DNA from: Candidatus Gastranaerophilales bacterium
Lineage (GTDB): Bacteria; Cyanobacteriota; Vampirovibrionia; Gastranaerophilales; Gastranaerophilaceae
Assembly: GCA_944323685.1 (NCBI GenBank)
Contig: CALUTJ010000014.1
Location: forward strand, 1-64,000
Direction: 5' to 3'
Length of the DNA: 64,000 nt
Position numbers and translations under genes: made by a program. Under the pieces are notes generated by a model that did no database searches, had not been told where the DNA came from, and worked only from the letters and a program-made list of their open reading frames with translations. Numbering within the stretch: the first letter of the stretch is position 1; each line of letters begins with the position of its first letter. Shown in pieces: positions 18,478 through 27,686 of this stretch.

Positions 18478-20238
18478 ATGAAAATGTCAAAATTGTTTGT
18501 ACAAACACTTAGAGAATATCCTTCCGATGCAGAGGTTATCAGCCACAAGCTGCTTGTAAGAGCCGGTTATATAAGAAAACTTGCACAGGGCGTTTACAAC
18601 TATTTGCCTTTGATGTGGAGAGTTTTAAAAAAAGTTGAAAACATTGTCAGAGAAGAAATGGACGCAGCAGGTGCACAGGAAATGCTTATGCCGTTTGTCC
18701 AGCCTGAGGAACTCTGGCAGGAATCGGGAAGATGGAATGTATACGGCAAAGAGCTTATGCGTCTAAAAGACCGCCACGGACGCGGTATGTGCCTTGGCCC
18801 GACTCACGAAGAAGTCATTACGGCAGTTGCAAGAGAGGGGATAAAATCTTACAAACAGTTGCCCGTAAACCTATATCAAATCCAATCAAAATTCCGCGAT
18901 GAGGTTCGTCCCCGCTACGGACTTTTAAGAGGACGCGAATTTATCATGAAAGATGCATACAGCTTTGATTCTTCTCAAGAAGGACTTGAAAAATCATATG
19001 CAGACATGGCAAAAGCTTATTACAAAATATTTGAACGCTGCGGACTTGAAACCAAAGCTGTCCAATCAGACTCAGGGGCAATAGGCGGAGCTGTATCGCA
19101 TGAGTATATGGTTTTAATTGATGACAACGAAAACAACGCCGGAGAAAACGATGTATTTTTCTGCAAAAACAAATCCTGCGGCTATGCAGCCAACGCAAAC
19201 CATGCCGTTTCCGTACTTGAGGCAGCAGAGGTTGACGGAGCAAAATTCGGCTTTAACGAATTTAAAAAAGTGGACACCCCGAACACTACAACAATAGAAG
19301 AACTCGCAGCGTTTTTAAAAATTCCGTCAACAGTTATTTTAAAATCAATGATTTATGTTGCTGATAACAGAATTGTTATGGCTTTAATCAGAGCAGACAA
19401 AACTTTTGAAGAAACTAAAGTTATGAACGCAGTCGGTGCAAACGAGATAAGAAGCGCAGCCCCTGCCGAACTTGAGGCAATCTTCGGTGCAAGCAAAGGT
19501 TTTGTCGGCCCCAAAGATATTAAACTTGTAAAAATACCTGAAGAATACGAAGGCGAAAAAATAACGGTTGTAGCTGACTTAACAGCACAGGAGATGAAAA
19601 ACTTTGTCATAGGTGCAAACGAAACAGACAAACACTTTACGGGGGTTAACTGGTCTGATTTGAATGCTCCCGTATTCGCCGACATAAGACTTGTTGAAGC
19701 AGGTGAAAAATGCCCTGATTGCGGCGAGCCTTTGTACGTAACAAAAGGGATTGAAGTTGGCAACATCTTCCAGCTCGGAACAAAATATTCTAAAGCAATG
19801 AATGCCGTATACCTTGATGAAAACGGCAAAACACAGCCGTTTATTATGGGCTGCTACGGTATAGGGATTTCTCGAACAGCAGCAGCTGCGGTTGAACGCC
19901 ACCACGATGAACACGGTATTAAATGGCCTATTTCCATTGCACCTTATCACGTAGATATTGTTCCAGTAAATATTCAAGACGAATTGCAAATGAAAGTTGC
20001 AAATGAGCTGTACGAAAAACTTTTATCGGCAGGTGTGGAAGTGGTTTTTGACGACAGAGACGAACGTGCCGGCGTTAAGTTTAAAGATGCTGATTTAATC
20101 GGTTTTCCGTTTAGAATTACCGTAGGAAAAACGATAACTGAAGGGCTTGTCGAGTTTAAAGTAAGAGAAACCGATGAAGTCTTTAAAGTTAAGCCCGAAG
20201 AAGCAGCTCAAAAAATTATTGAACTTGTAAAAGCTTAA
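18478..20238 (+). CDS. proS: Prolyl-tRNA synthetase
   Basis: A 586-aa class II aminoacyl-tRNA synthetase charging tRNA-Pro. It shows the bacterial architecture: the catalytic core (LVRAGYIRKLAQGVYNYLP; GPTHEEVIT; RPRYGLLRGREFIMKDAYSF), an inserted YbaK-like editing domain (about residues 225-390, including GANEIRSAAPAEL and GFVGPKDI), motif 3 in GCYGIGISRTAAAAVE, and the C-terminal anticodon domain (PYHVDIVPVN). Length matches the family. Confidence 0.97.
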   Translation: MKMSKLFVQTLREYPSDAEVISHKLLVRAGYIRKLAQGVYNYLPLMWRVLKKVENIVREEMDAAGAQEMLMPFVQPEELWQESGRWNVYGKELMRLKDRHGRGMCLGPTHEEVITAVAREGIKSYKQLPVNLYQIQSKFRDEVRPRYGLLRGREFIMKDAYSFDSSQEGLEKSYADMAKAYYKIFERCGLETKAVQSDSGAIGGAVSHEYMVLIDDNENNAGENDVFFCKNKSCGYAANANHAVSVLEAAEVDGAKFGFNEFKKVDTPNTTTIEELAAFLKIPSTVILKSMIYVADNRIVMALIRADKTFEETKVMNAVGANEIRSAAPAELEAIFGASKGFVGPKDIKLVKIPEEYEGEKITVVADLTAQEMKNFVIGANETDKHFTGVNWSDLNAPVFADIRLVEAGEKCPDCGEPLYVTKGIEVGNIFQLGTKYSKAMNAVYLDENGKTQPFIMGCYGIGISRTAAAAVERHHDEHGIKWPISIAPYHVDIVPVNIQDELQMKVANELYEKLLSAGVEVVFDDRDERAGVKFKDADLIGFPFRITVGKTITEGLVEFKVRETDEVFKVKPEEAAQKIIELVKA

Positions 20239-20278
20239 TTTAGCTGTTGATTAATAATAAAGAAAAAATACGTCAAAA

Positions 20279-20310
20279 CTCCTGATAAATTAATATCAGG
20301 AGCTTTCTCA
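20279..20310 (+). terminator. Terminator of proS
   Basis: CTCCTGATA / TATCAGGAG with a 6-base AT loop, followed by a T-rich stretch, 40 bases after the proS stop. Confidence 0.7.
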
Positions 20311-20447
20311 ATTTGTTTTCTTCCTAGCAGAATGTGCCAAACATTGTGGCGAGACCTTTACGACAAATAAAGGCGCAGTTTGAAACTATTTTCTTTAATA
20401 TGGAAATAAAATGTTCCATATTATAATAATACCCAATTTTTTATTTT

Positions 20448-21926
20448 TTAAACATTTACAGGGTCATTTGTTGCAAAAACTTTACGTGCCTCTTCTCTGT
20501 CATCAAAATGAATTGTTTTGTCTTTCAATATTTGATAGTCTTCATGCCCTTTGCCCGCAAGAACAACAACATCATTTTCTTTAGCTATATTCTTAAGCAT
20601 AGATATAGCGGTTTTTCTGTCGGGTTCAACATAAACCGTCTGCGTATTTACGGTTTTTATGCCGGCAAGAATATCGGAAATAATAAGTTGAGGGTCTTCG
20701 CTTCTCGGATTATCAGAAGTTACAACAACAATATCAGCGGCTTCTTGTGCTATTTTACCCATTTTAGGACGTTTTGTTGCATCTCTGTCCCCGCCGCAGC
20801 CAAACATACAAATAAGTCTGCTGTCTTTCGGCGTAAGTTCCCTTGCCGCTTTCAAAACATTCAAAAGTCCGTCAGGAGTATGTGCATAATCTACAATAAC
20901 AAGTGGTTGTTTATTAACAATTTCAAATCTTCCGTCTACGCTTCTGGTTTCTTCAAGAGCTTTTATACAGATATCCGCCTCAAAACCTGAAGCAATGCCC
21001 GCAGCAAGAGCCGCTAATGCGTTATAGACACTGAACATTCCGTTCATCTGAAGATTTACCTTCTTTGTTACACCGTTAACCAGACAGTCAAATTTTGCGC
21101 CGTGAATTGAAAAATCTATGTTTGACGCCATAATATCAGCATCATTTTTTATTCCGTAAGTATAAATAGTTACACCGTCCGGCACAACGTTTTTAAAACG
21201 CCGGGCGTAGTCGTCATCATTGTTTATCACTGCAAAACCGCCAGCTTTTAAACTTTTAAACAAAAGTGCTTTGGCTTCAAAGTAATTATTCATTGTAATG
21301 TGATAGTCCAGATGATCCTGTGTAAGGTTTGTAAATACAGCCCCGTTAAAATCACAGCAGCCGACACGGTTTTGCTCCAGAGCATGTGAGCTTACTTCCA
21401 TAGCGACATAATCAATATTGTTGTCACACACCAACTGCAAAGTTTTTTGAAGTTCCGGCGCCTGCGGAGTAGTGTGTTTTGCATCATGGTAAGAATCTTT
21501 GCCTGACATTTTGTATCCTAAAGTACCAATCAATGCGCATTTGTGGTTTGCATCTTCCACAATCCTTTGTATAAGGTGGGTTACTGTAGTTTTTCCGTTT
21601 GTACCGGTTACACCTATGAGGTTAATTTTTTTAGACGGATAATCATAAAAAGCTGCGGCCAAATCAGCTATTTGATGTCTTGTGGATTCCACAATAACCT
21701 GCGGTATATCAAGCTCAAGCTGTCTTTCGCAAAACAGTGCACCCGCTCCGTTATCCATCGCCATTTTGGCATAATCATGACCGTCGGAATTTTCACCTTT
21801 AAGACATACAAAAATTTCTCCTTTTTGTATTGTTTTTGAGTTATACGAAATACCCGTAATATCTGTTTCTTCGTTATTTACTATATCTTTTATTTTTATA
21901 TTTTTTATAAGTTCACTTAATTTCAT
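20448..21926 (-). CDS. murE: UDP-MurNAc-L-Ala-D-Glu:meso-DAP ligase MurE
   Basis: A 492-aa Mur ligase adding meso-diaminopimelate to the peptidoglycan precursor. GTNGKTTVTHLI is the ATP P-loop (about 108-119). TTPQAPELQ and SSHALEQNR bind the UDP-MurNAc substrate. DNPRSEDP (about 405-412) is the DAP-specific DNPR motif. It follows ftsI by 30 bp on the same strand, the usual dcw-type order. It fits with DapF encoded at 55278-56135. Confidence 0.96.
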   Translation of the reverse strand: MKLSELIKNIKIKDIVNNEETDITGISYNSKTIQKGEIFVCLKGENSDGHDYAKMAMDNGAGALFCERQLELDIPQVIVESTRHQIADLAAAFYDYPSKKINLIGVTGTNGKTTVTHLIQRIVEDANHKCALIGTLGYKMSGKDSYHDAKHTTPQAPELQKTLQLVCDNNIDYVAMEVSSHALEQNRVGCCDFNGAVFTNLTQDHLDYHITMNNYFEAKALLFKSLKAGGFAVINNDDDYARRFKNVVPDGVTIYTYGIKNDADIMASNIDFSIHGAKFDCLVNGVTKKVNLQMNGMFSVYNALAALAAGIASGFEADICIKALEETRSVDGRFEIVNKQPLVIVDYAHTPDGLLNVLKAARELTPKDSRLICMFGCGGDRDATKRPKMGKIAQEAADIVVVTSDNPRSEDPQLIISDILAGIKTVNTQTVYVEPDRKTAISMLKNIAKENDVVVLAGKGHEDYQILKDKTIHFDDREEARKVFATNDPVNV

Positions 21927-21956
21927 AATCAGAGTTCCTTATCAGTATTGAATAGT

Positions 21957-23762
21957 TTAAGAATTTTGTTTTTTAACATTTTTAGCCGGTTTTGTATTAG
22001 TTGTTTCAGGTTGTTTTTTTTTTATTGCTTTTACTGTTTTAGGTTGTGACGGTACTTTGTCGGGAGTAATATTTAATATTCTGGCCGTTTGAAGAGCTAC
22101 TTCTCTAAACACCGGTGCCGCAACAGTACTGCCCCATATTTCCCCTTCCGAAGGTGAGTCTATTACTACATATATTTCTATTTGAGGATTAGTTGCAGGG
22201 AAATACCCTATTATAGAAGTAACAAGTTTGCCCGAGTATCCCTTTTGACCAGGTATTATCTTTTTGGCGGTTCCTGTTTTTGCAGCTACGTGATAATCTT
22301 CAAGATTAACAGGTGATTTTGAACGTCCTATGCTGCCTGTAAGAAGTTTTGTTACTGTTTGTGCAGTTTCGGGTTTAATTACCTGTACATGCTTAACTTT
22401 AACGGCCTCTTCTTCAGGCGAATATTTTATTACATGAGGAGTAACCATAACTCCGTGATTTGCAAGTGCTGATATTGCAGCCACCATTTGGATTGCGGTA
22501 ACAGAAACGCCGTAACCGTAGCCTATTGAAGCATGAGTGGACTTATGCCATTCTGACGGCGGCAGCAGAAGCCCTCTGGATTCACCGGGAAGGTCTATGC
22601 CCGTTTTTTCACCGATACCGAATTTTTTGAGCACGTTATAGTGTTCGTTTTTTGTCATTGACAAAGCAACTTTTACACTGCCTACATTGCTGGAATGCTC
22701 AAAAAGATAATATAAATCAATACTTCCGGGGTACGGACGCGTTGAATAATCATAGTTTTTTATAGGCCACCCGTCAATCTCGATTTTCCCCGTATCAAGA
22801 ATTTTGGAATTTTCCTTCAGCCTGCCGTTTTCAATTGCTGATGCAACTGTAAGAGTTTTAAAAGTTGAACCGGGCTCAAAAACATCGCTTAAAGTCCAGT
22901 TGGTCAGCTGAGTCAGGGTAGCTTTGCCGATATTGTTAGGATTGTAACTGGGATAAACCGCATACCCCAAAATCTCCCCGTTTTTAGGGTTCATAACAAT
23001 AACCGTACCTCTGAGAGCTTTTTTCTCTTTTATTATTTTATTCAATTCAACTTCGCAAATGTGTTGAATCGCAGAATCAATGGTCAGGGTTATTGACTTA
23101 CCCTTTAGCGGAGAAGTTGTTGCCTCGGGGTCTGTATCAACCTCATAAATGATATCTCCGTCGCGTGTTTGCTCAAGATTTACGTTTTGTTCAACTTCTT
23201 CCAGTTTGTCTTTTGCAGTATATTCTACACCGGCGGCAACATCTGCGTTAGGGTTATAATACCCCAGAACATGCGCGGCCATTGACCCTTGCGGATATAC
23301 CCGTTTATTTCTTTTATCAAGACTTATTTCTCTCAGCCCGAGCTCACTGACTTTCTGTGCCAAAGTTCTTGGAACATCTTTTTTTATGGCAATAACTTTT
23401 TCGTCCTGCGCAAGTGTTTTAGCCAGTTTATTTTTATTCATATTTAATACAGGAGCAAGCATGGCCGCAAGTTCATTAGGCGTGTGGTCATAATACTCCT
23501 GAATGGCAAAAATATCATATGAAGTCTGGTCAGAGGCCAGTTTTATTCCGTTTCTGTCGAATATTGCCCCTCTCATAACAAACTTTTTCGCGGTTCTCTG
23601 GCGTTTTGCCTGTTCACGGTAGTCTTTTACATCAACAACCATTATCAAAAACAGATAAACAATGATTACAAAGCTTATTGCTATGCATATTACCTGCCAG
23701 AAAATAAGTTTGTTATCAAATTCTTTAAACTTCTCTTTGTCGCTTTTATAATTCCGTCCCAT
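21957..23762 (-). CDS. ftsI: Peptidoglycan D,D-transpeptidase FtsI (class B PBP)
   Basis: A 601-aa division-specific cross-linking enzyme anchored by one N-terminal helix (about 20-45). The dimerisation domain begins RGAIFDRNGIKLA. The transpeptidase domain has the SxxK motif STFK, SSN in the SxN position (FEHSSNVGSVK), and KTGTAKK as the KTG motif. It ends in a Lys/Pro/Thr-rich tail of about 50 residues and has no PASTA domain. It forms an operon with murE. Confidence 0.93.
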   Translation of the reverse strand: MGRNYKSDKEKFKEFDNKLIFWQVICIAISFVIIVYLFLIMVVDVKDYREQAKRQRTAKKFVMRGAIFDRNGIKLASDQTSYDIFAIQEYYDHTPNELAAMLAPVLNMNKNKLAKTLAQDEKVIAIKKDVPRTLAQKVSELGLREISLDKRNKRVYPQGSMAAHVLGYYNPNADVAAGVEYTAKDKLEEVEQNVNLEQTRDGDIIYEVDTDPEATTSPLKGKSITLTIDSAIQHICEVELNKIIKEKKALRGTVIVMNPKNGEILGYAVYPSYNPNNIGKATLTQLTNWTLSDVFEPGSTFKTLTVASAIENGRLKENSKILDTGKIEIDGWPIKNYDYSTRPYPGSIDLYYLFEHSSNVGSVKVALSMTKNEHYNVLKKFGIGEKTGIDLPGESRGLLLPPSEWHKSTHASIGYGYGVSVTAIQMVAAISALANHGVMVTPHVIKYSPEEEAVKVKHVQVIKPETAQTVTKLLTGSIGRSKSPVNLEDYHVAAKTGTAKKIIPGQKGYSGKLVTSIIGYFPATNPQIEIYVVIDSPSEGEIWGSTVAAPVFREVALQTARILNITPDKVPSQPKTVKAIKKKQPETTNTKPAKNVKKQNS

Positions 23763-23810
23763 ACAAATAATTATACTATATACAACAGTTTTGGGAGCGT
23801 AAATTTATGT

Positions 23811-23846
23811 AAAAAAAGACTCCGTAATTTTTGCGGAGCCTTTTTA
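23811..23846 (-). terminator. Terminator of rpsO
   Basis: GGCTCCG / CGGAGTC hairpin with a 9-base loop and T-runs on both sides, 40 bases past the rpsO stop on the minus strand. Confidence 0.85.
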
Positions 23847-23885
23847 AGTTTTAAAATGGTTTAAGATTTAACTAAAAACAGTGAA

Positions 23886-24161
23886 TTAACCTCTGATACC
23901 AAGAGTTTTGATTAAATCTCTGTATTTTTGCAAATCTTGTTTTTTAACGTAAGCTAAAAGTCTTTTTCTTTGACCAACCATCATCAAAAGACCTCTTCTG
24001 CCCTGAAAATCTTTTTTGTTAGATTTAAGGTGTTCGGTCAATTCTGTAATTTTTTGAGTTAAAAGAGCGATTTGAACTTCGGCAGAACCTGAGTCTTTAG
24101 CGTCTTTTCCGAATTTTTTGATGATTTGAGCTTTTTCTTCTTTTGCTAAATTTATTGCCAT
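23886..24161 (-). CDS. rpsO: 30S ribosomal protein S15
   Basis: A 91-aa primary rRNA-binding protein of the small subunit. [35 protein letters not shown] and the ending [11 protein letters not shown] match the family closely. It has its own promoter and terminator. Confidence 0.97.
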   Translation of the reverse strand: MAINLAKEEKAQIIKKFGKDAKDSGSAEVQIALLTQKITELTEHLKSNKKDFQGRRGLLMMVGQRKRLLAYVKKQDLQKYRDLIKTLGIRG

Positions 24162-24236
24162 TTTTTGTTCCTTTATCTATTTTAATCAGTTTAAGTTGGT
24201 GGCGTAAACTAAATAAAATACATTATTCGTTCCTAA

Positions 24237-24264
24237 ATCATAACATCTCAAACCTCAGCGTCAA
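24237..24264 (-). promoter_or_regulatory. Promoter of rpsO
   Basis: On the minus strand TTGACG (24264-24259), 16-bp spacer, TATGAT (24242-24237). It leaves a leader of about 70 nt before the ATG, with an SD (AAAGGAAC). Confidence 0.65.
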
Positions 24265-24329
24265 GCATGATATACGTATATTTTAAGATTTGCTAAATAC
24301 AAAATAACGGCAAATACCGTAATAAAAAT

Positions 24330-24506
24330 TGTCCGAGAAAAATTCGTGATAAAAAGCAAAGCGACGTGAACGAATTTTTGGAGTAACACATTGTTCACAT
24401 AGTGAAGCCATTTTTCAGGCTTCACCACAGTTCAGCCGAAAAAGAAGGCAAAGGTGAACAGTAACGGCTCGAAGGCTCGAGGCGGCAACTGCAACACTGG
24501 ATTAGA
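24330..24506 (+). repeat. Family A 177-bp repeat, copy A4
   Basis: Exactly 177 bp, orientation TGTCCGAG...GATTAGA. It lies in the divergent gap between rpsO and the nitroreductase gene. It is the most diverged full-length copy (for example GTAACAC, GTGAACAGTAACGG and GCAACACTGG). Confidence 0.9.
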
Positions 24507-24708
24507 TACTGACAACCGGATACTGCTTATCAAGACAGGAGTATTGATAACATTGCCTACTTTATCTCTTCCGATTTATGCGCTAAAATAGACTCAACAG
24601 TCAGATTTTTAATAATTCGATAACATGTGTATATACGGAGAAATCACGCTCCTATACAGGTAGAAAGAAATATTAATTTGATACAAAAAGACTTACGGAG
24701 CAAAAATT
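24507..24708. other. Nitroreductase upstream region
   Basis: No gene. At about 24627-24659 TGTATA...GGAG and CTCCTATACA pair in an interrupted hairpin that could be part of a leader or an operator. SD GGAG precedes the ATG at 24709. Confidence 0.35.
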
Positions 24709-25221
24709 ATGCAAAATACTATTGATACAATATACGACAGAAGAAGCGTAAGAAAATACATTGATAAAGAGGTTAATCCAGACCTTGTTGATGAAATTTT
24801 AAGAGCGGCAATGTTTGCCCCGTCAGGCTGCAACAAGCAGCCATGGCATTTTGTCGTCTTTAATGACAGAAATGTTATAAAAGAAGTTAAATCAATGCAC
24901 CCTTATGCAACAGCACTTGAAACAGCTCCTGTTTGCATTATGGTTTGCGGGGATACGGAAAAAGAAATGGCAACAGGATTTTATCAGGTTGATTGTTCCG
25001 CTGCAATCGAAAATATGATTCTTGCGGCAAAAGCGTTAGGGCTTGATACCTGCTGGATGGGGATTTATCCGTGGGAAGAAACAATGACAGCTTTCACAAA
25101 ACATTTTAGCTTGCCCGAAAATATAAAACCCTTTGCCCTTATATCACTAGGCTACAGCGAAGTAAAACTCGAACGCCCGAAACGCTATGACTCTTCAAGA
25201 ATACACTACAACAAATGGTAA
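24709..25221 (+). CDS. Nitroreductase family protein
   Basis: A 170-aa flavin-dependent oxidoreductase-like protein: RRSVRKYIDKEV at the N-terminus and FAPSGCNKQPWHFVVF (FMN-binding Ser/Asn region) at about 36-51, then LGLDTCWMGIYPW. It is likely a homodimeric FMN/NAD(P)H enzyme; the substrate is unknown. Its stop overlaps or abuts the HAD gene, and a second nitroreductase-fold lipoprotein follows, so this is a three-gene operon. Confidence 0.85.
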   Translation: MQNTIDTIYDRRSVRKYIDKEVNPDLVDEILRAAMFAPSGCNKQPWHFVVFNDRNVIKEVKSMHPYATALETAPVCIMVCGDTEKEMATGFYQVDCSAAIENMILAAKALGLDTCWMGIYPWEETMTAFTKHFSLPENIKPFALISLGYSEVKLERPKRYDSSRIHYNKW

Positions 25222-25226
25222 TAACA

Positions 25227-25934
25227 ATGTCAGAAAATAAAAAATATTCAGGGATAATATTTGATTTTAACGGAACTTTATTCTGGGACTCAAAAAAACA
25301 TCTGGAGGCCTGGAGAGAATATTCTAAAAAACTCAGAGGTACAGCATTTACTGATGAAGAAATGCAAAAATACATGTTTGGCAGGACGAATGAGGATATA
25401 ATAAAATACCTAATCGGCAGACAGCCTGAAAAAGAACTGGTTTTGAAATGCCAGAATGAAAAAGAAGCAATTTACAGAGATATGTGCGCCAAAGACCCTG
25501 AAAATTTTAAACTGGCAAAAGGTGCACAAGCCTTTTTAGAGTACCTCTGCGAGAATAACATTCCTCACACAATCGCAACAATGAGCGAAGAAGTAAACGT
25601 AAAATTTTTTATAAAAGGTTTTAATCTTGCAAAATGGTTTGATGTAGACAAAATCGTTTTTGACGACGGAAAAATTAAAGGCAAACCGGAACCCGATATT
25701 TATCTGAAAGCCGCACAAAATTTGGGTTTAAAACCCGAAGACTGCATAGTTGTAGAAGATGCCCTATCAGGCATAGAAGCAGCCCACAGGGCAGGCATCG
25801 GCAAAATTGTTGCTATAGAATCAATGGAAACGAGAGAATTGTATTCAAAAGTTCCGGCAGTTGATGAAATAATACAAGATTTTGACGATTTTGACAGAAG
25901 TTGTTTAGAATGTTCCAAAGAATTGGTTAATTAA
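25227..25934 (+). CDS. HAD-superfamily hydrolase, beta-phosphoglucomutase-like
   Basis: A 235-aa HAD protein with a helical cap. Motif I reads FDFNGTLF, so the usual second Asp (general acid/base) is Asn. Motif II is IATMSEE, motif III includes KGKPEPDIY, and motif IV is VVEDALSGIEAA. The nucleophile Asp is kept. The start is set at the ATG at 25227; an ATG at 25215 overlaps the upstream stop and is an alternative, and neither has a strong SD. It probably acts as a small-molecule phosphatase or mutase, with activity uncertain because of the Asn. Confidence 0.8.
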   Translation: MSENKKYSGIIFDFNGTLFWDSKKHLEAWREYSKKLRGTAFTDEEMQKYMFGRTNEDIIKYLIGRQPEKELVLKCQNEKEAIYRDMCAKDPENFKLAKGAQAFLEYLCENNIPHTIATMSEEVNVKFFIKGFNLAKWFDVDKIVFDDGKIKGKPEPDIYLKAAQNLGLKPEDCIVVEDALSGIEAAHRAGIGKIVAIESMETRELYSKVPAVDEIIQDFDDFDRSCLECSKELVN

Positions 25935-25957
25935 ATAAATATTAAGGTAGAGTAATT

Positions 25958-26587
25958 ATGAAAAATTTAAAAAATTTATTTGCTGTAATGTTTCTTATTT
26001 TCGGCCTTGCACTTGGTGGATGCGCTACGCAGGCAAAGGTTGTTATGGAAGACATAAAACTTCCGGAACCCGTTATGACAGGCGGAATGAGTTTGATGGA
26101 AGCACTACAGAACAGACACTCCTCTGTCAAATTTGCTAAAGATGAAATTCCTTTGCAGCAATTATCGGAGCTATTGTGGGCAGCAAACGGGAAAAACCGC
26201 CCCGACGGTAAACGCACAACCCCGAGTGCTCTAAATTCACAGGTTATAACCCTTTATGTTGCACTAAAAGACGGAATTTACAAATATGAACCTGATACTC
26301 ACACTCTGTCAGCCTTCAGCAAGGAAGACATAAGACCGATTATCGGCAACACAAAAGCGCCATTGATTTTGCTCTATGTCGCTAATCTTTCCAGACAAAG
26401 CAAATACCTTGCGGCAGTTGATTGCGGTTTTATCGCCCAAAACGTATACCTCTACAGCGCCGCAAATGATTTGAATACGATATTTTTATACGGTGTTAAC
26501 ACAAGTGCGCTTAACATTAAACTGGATTTGAGTCTGGGTCAAGAAGTTCTGTTCGCACAGCTTGTGGGCTTAAACAATAAAAAATAA
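25958..26587 (+). CDS. Nitroreductase-fold (SagB-like) lipoprotein
   Basis: A 209-aa protein with a lipoprotein signal: hydrophobic MFLIFGLALGG followed by the lipobox Cys (LGGC, about residue 22). The mature part resembles SagB-type nitroreductase-fold enzymes: NRHSSVKFAKDEIPLQQLSELLWAANGKNRPDGKRTTPSA and LYSAANDLNT. It would be membrane-anchored outside the cytoplasm, which is unusual for an FMN enzyme. SD AAGGTAG precedes the ATG. Confidence 0.75.
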   Translation: MKNLKNLFAVMFLIFGLALGGCATQAKVVMEDIKLPEPVMTGGMSLMEALQNRHSSVKFAKDEIPLQQLSELLWAANGKNRPDGKRTTPSALNSQVITLYVALKDGIYKYEPDTHTLSAFSKEDIRPIIGNTKAPLILLYVANLSRQSKYLAAVDCGFIAQNVYLYSAANDLNTIFLYGVNTSALNIKLDLSLGQEVLFAQLVGLNNKK

Positions 26588-26590
26588 AAA

Positions 26591-27061
26591 TTATCTGTGG
26601 TAGTTTTCGTTATTAATGATTTTAAACGCTCTGTAAATCTGCTCGTAAAGAAATATACGAATCAGTTGATGTGTAAAAGTCATCTTAGAAAAACTGAGCT
26701 TGTAATTTGCGCGCTCACTTACATCTTTAGAAAGTCCGTTAGCTCCGCCGATTACAAAAACAATTTCATTATGGCCTTCGTTTGAAAGGTCTTTTATTTT
26801 TTTTGCAAAATCTTCCGAAGAAAGCATGTTACCTTTGATTTCAAGCGTAATTACATAAGAATCCGACTTTATTGCCGCAAGAATTTTTTGACCTTCAAGC
26901 TCCATATACTTTTGCGCCATATTGTCATCTTTTATCTCCTGCGCCGGTATTTCCGCAAGCGACAGACTGCAATACGCCCCCAGACGTTTTTTAAATTCGT
27001 CAATCGCTTCTTTTGTATATTTTTCTTTAAGTTTGCCTACCGCAATAATTTTTATGTTCAT
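26591..27061 (-). CDS. rlmH: 23S rRNA (pseudouridine1915-N3)-methyltransferase RlmH
   Basis: A 156-aa SPOUT methyltransferase acting on helix 69 of 23S rRNA. MNIKIIAVGKLKEKY is the typical start. FVIGGANGLS forms the SAM-binding knot, and the ending is MTFTHQLIRIFLYEQIYRAFKIINNENYHR-like, as in the family. The frame is open to 27103, but the ATG at 27061 gives the canonical N-terminus and length. It is convergent with the lipoprotein gene, 4 bp apart. Confidence 0.95.
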   Translation of the reverse strand: MNIKIIAVGKLKEKYTKEAIDEFKKRLGAYCSLSLAEIPAQEIKDDNMAQKYMELEGQKILAAIKSDSYVITLEIKGNMLSSEDFAKKIKDLSNEGHNEIVFVIGGANGLSKDVSERANYKLSFSKMTFTHQLIRIFLYEQIYRAFKIINNENYHR

Positions 27062-27077
27062 ACTACCAAAATAACAT

Positions 27078-27113
27078 AAAAAAGAACCGTCATTAAAAAA
27101 CAACGGTTCTTTT
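27078..27113 (-). terminator. Terminator of the rplJ-rplL operon
   Basis: AAGAACCGT / ACGGTTCTT with a 12-base loop and T-run on the minus strand, about 35 bases past the rplL stop. Confidence 0.8.
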
Positions 27114-27148
27114 AAAGCTTGTATAAGTCTTTAAAGCGTTAATAAAAA

Positions 27149-27526
27149 CTACTTGAGTTCTACAGTAGCGCCTGCTGCTTCCAATTGTTTTTTGATAGCT
27201 TCAGCATCTTCTTTTTTAACGCCTTCTTTGATAGCTTTAGGAGCTGCATCTACGAGGTCTTTAGCTTCTTTTAAGCCAAGGCCTGTGATAGCTCTAACTT
27301 CTTTCAATACAGCGATTTTGTTAGCACCTGCGGAAGCTAAGATAACGTTAACTTCAGAAGCTTCTTCAGCACCTGCTTCAGCAGCACCTGCGGCAGCCGG
27401 AGCAGCAGCTACAGCAACGGGAGCAGCAGCAGAAACGCCGAATTTTTCTTCCATAGCTTTTACTAATTCAGCAGCTTCTAACAATGTTAATTTTTCAATT
27501 GATTCTAAAATAGATTCTACACTCAT
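27149..27526 (-). CDS. rplL: 50S ribosomal protein L7/L12
   Basis: A 125-aa stalk protein: an N-terminal dimerisation domain ([21 protein letters not shown]), an Ala-rich hinge (about 33-55), and a C-terminal factor-binding domain ([32 protein letters not shown]-like). It lies downstream of rplJ, with a 160-bp hairpin-rich gap between them. Confidence 0.97.
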   Translation of the reverse strand: MSVESILESIEKLTLLEAAELVKAMEEKFGVSAAAPVAVAAAPAAAGAAEAGAEEASEVNVILASAGANKIAVLKEVRAITGLGLKEAKDLVDAAPKAIKEGVKKEDAEAIKKQLEAAGATVELK

Positions 27527-27686
27527 GATTTTCTCCTTTTATATTGTTGAGTATTTTGTACTTAGTTTTTTAAGAGCCTGTGGCTCTGGCAGTTTCGAGA
27601 ACTTCGTTCTCTTAACAACGTCGCCGATATAATGTTACGGTGTTGTGTCTGTCACCTGCGTGACCTGCGTCACACCTTCACACCGG
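27527..27686 (-). promoter_or_regulatory. Hairpin-rich spacer between rplJ and rplL
   Basis: On the minus strand there are several inverted repeats in series: GTGAC/GTCAC, GAGAAC/GTTCTC and GAGCC/GGCTC, before the rplL SD (AAAGGAG). They may process or attenuate the bicistronic mRNA, or boost rplL, which is needed in excess over L10. No gene is present. Confidence 0.45.
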
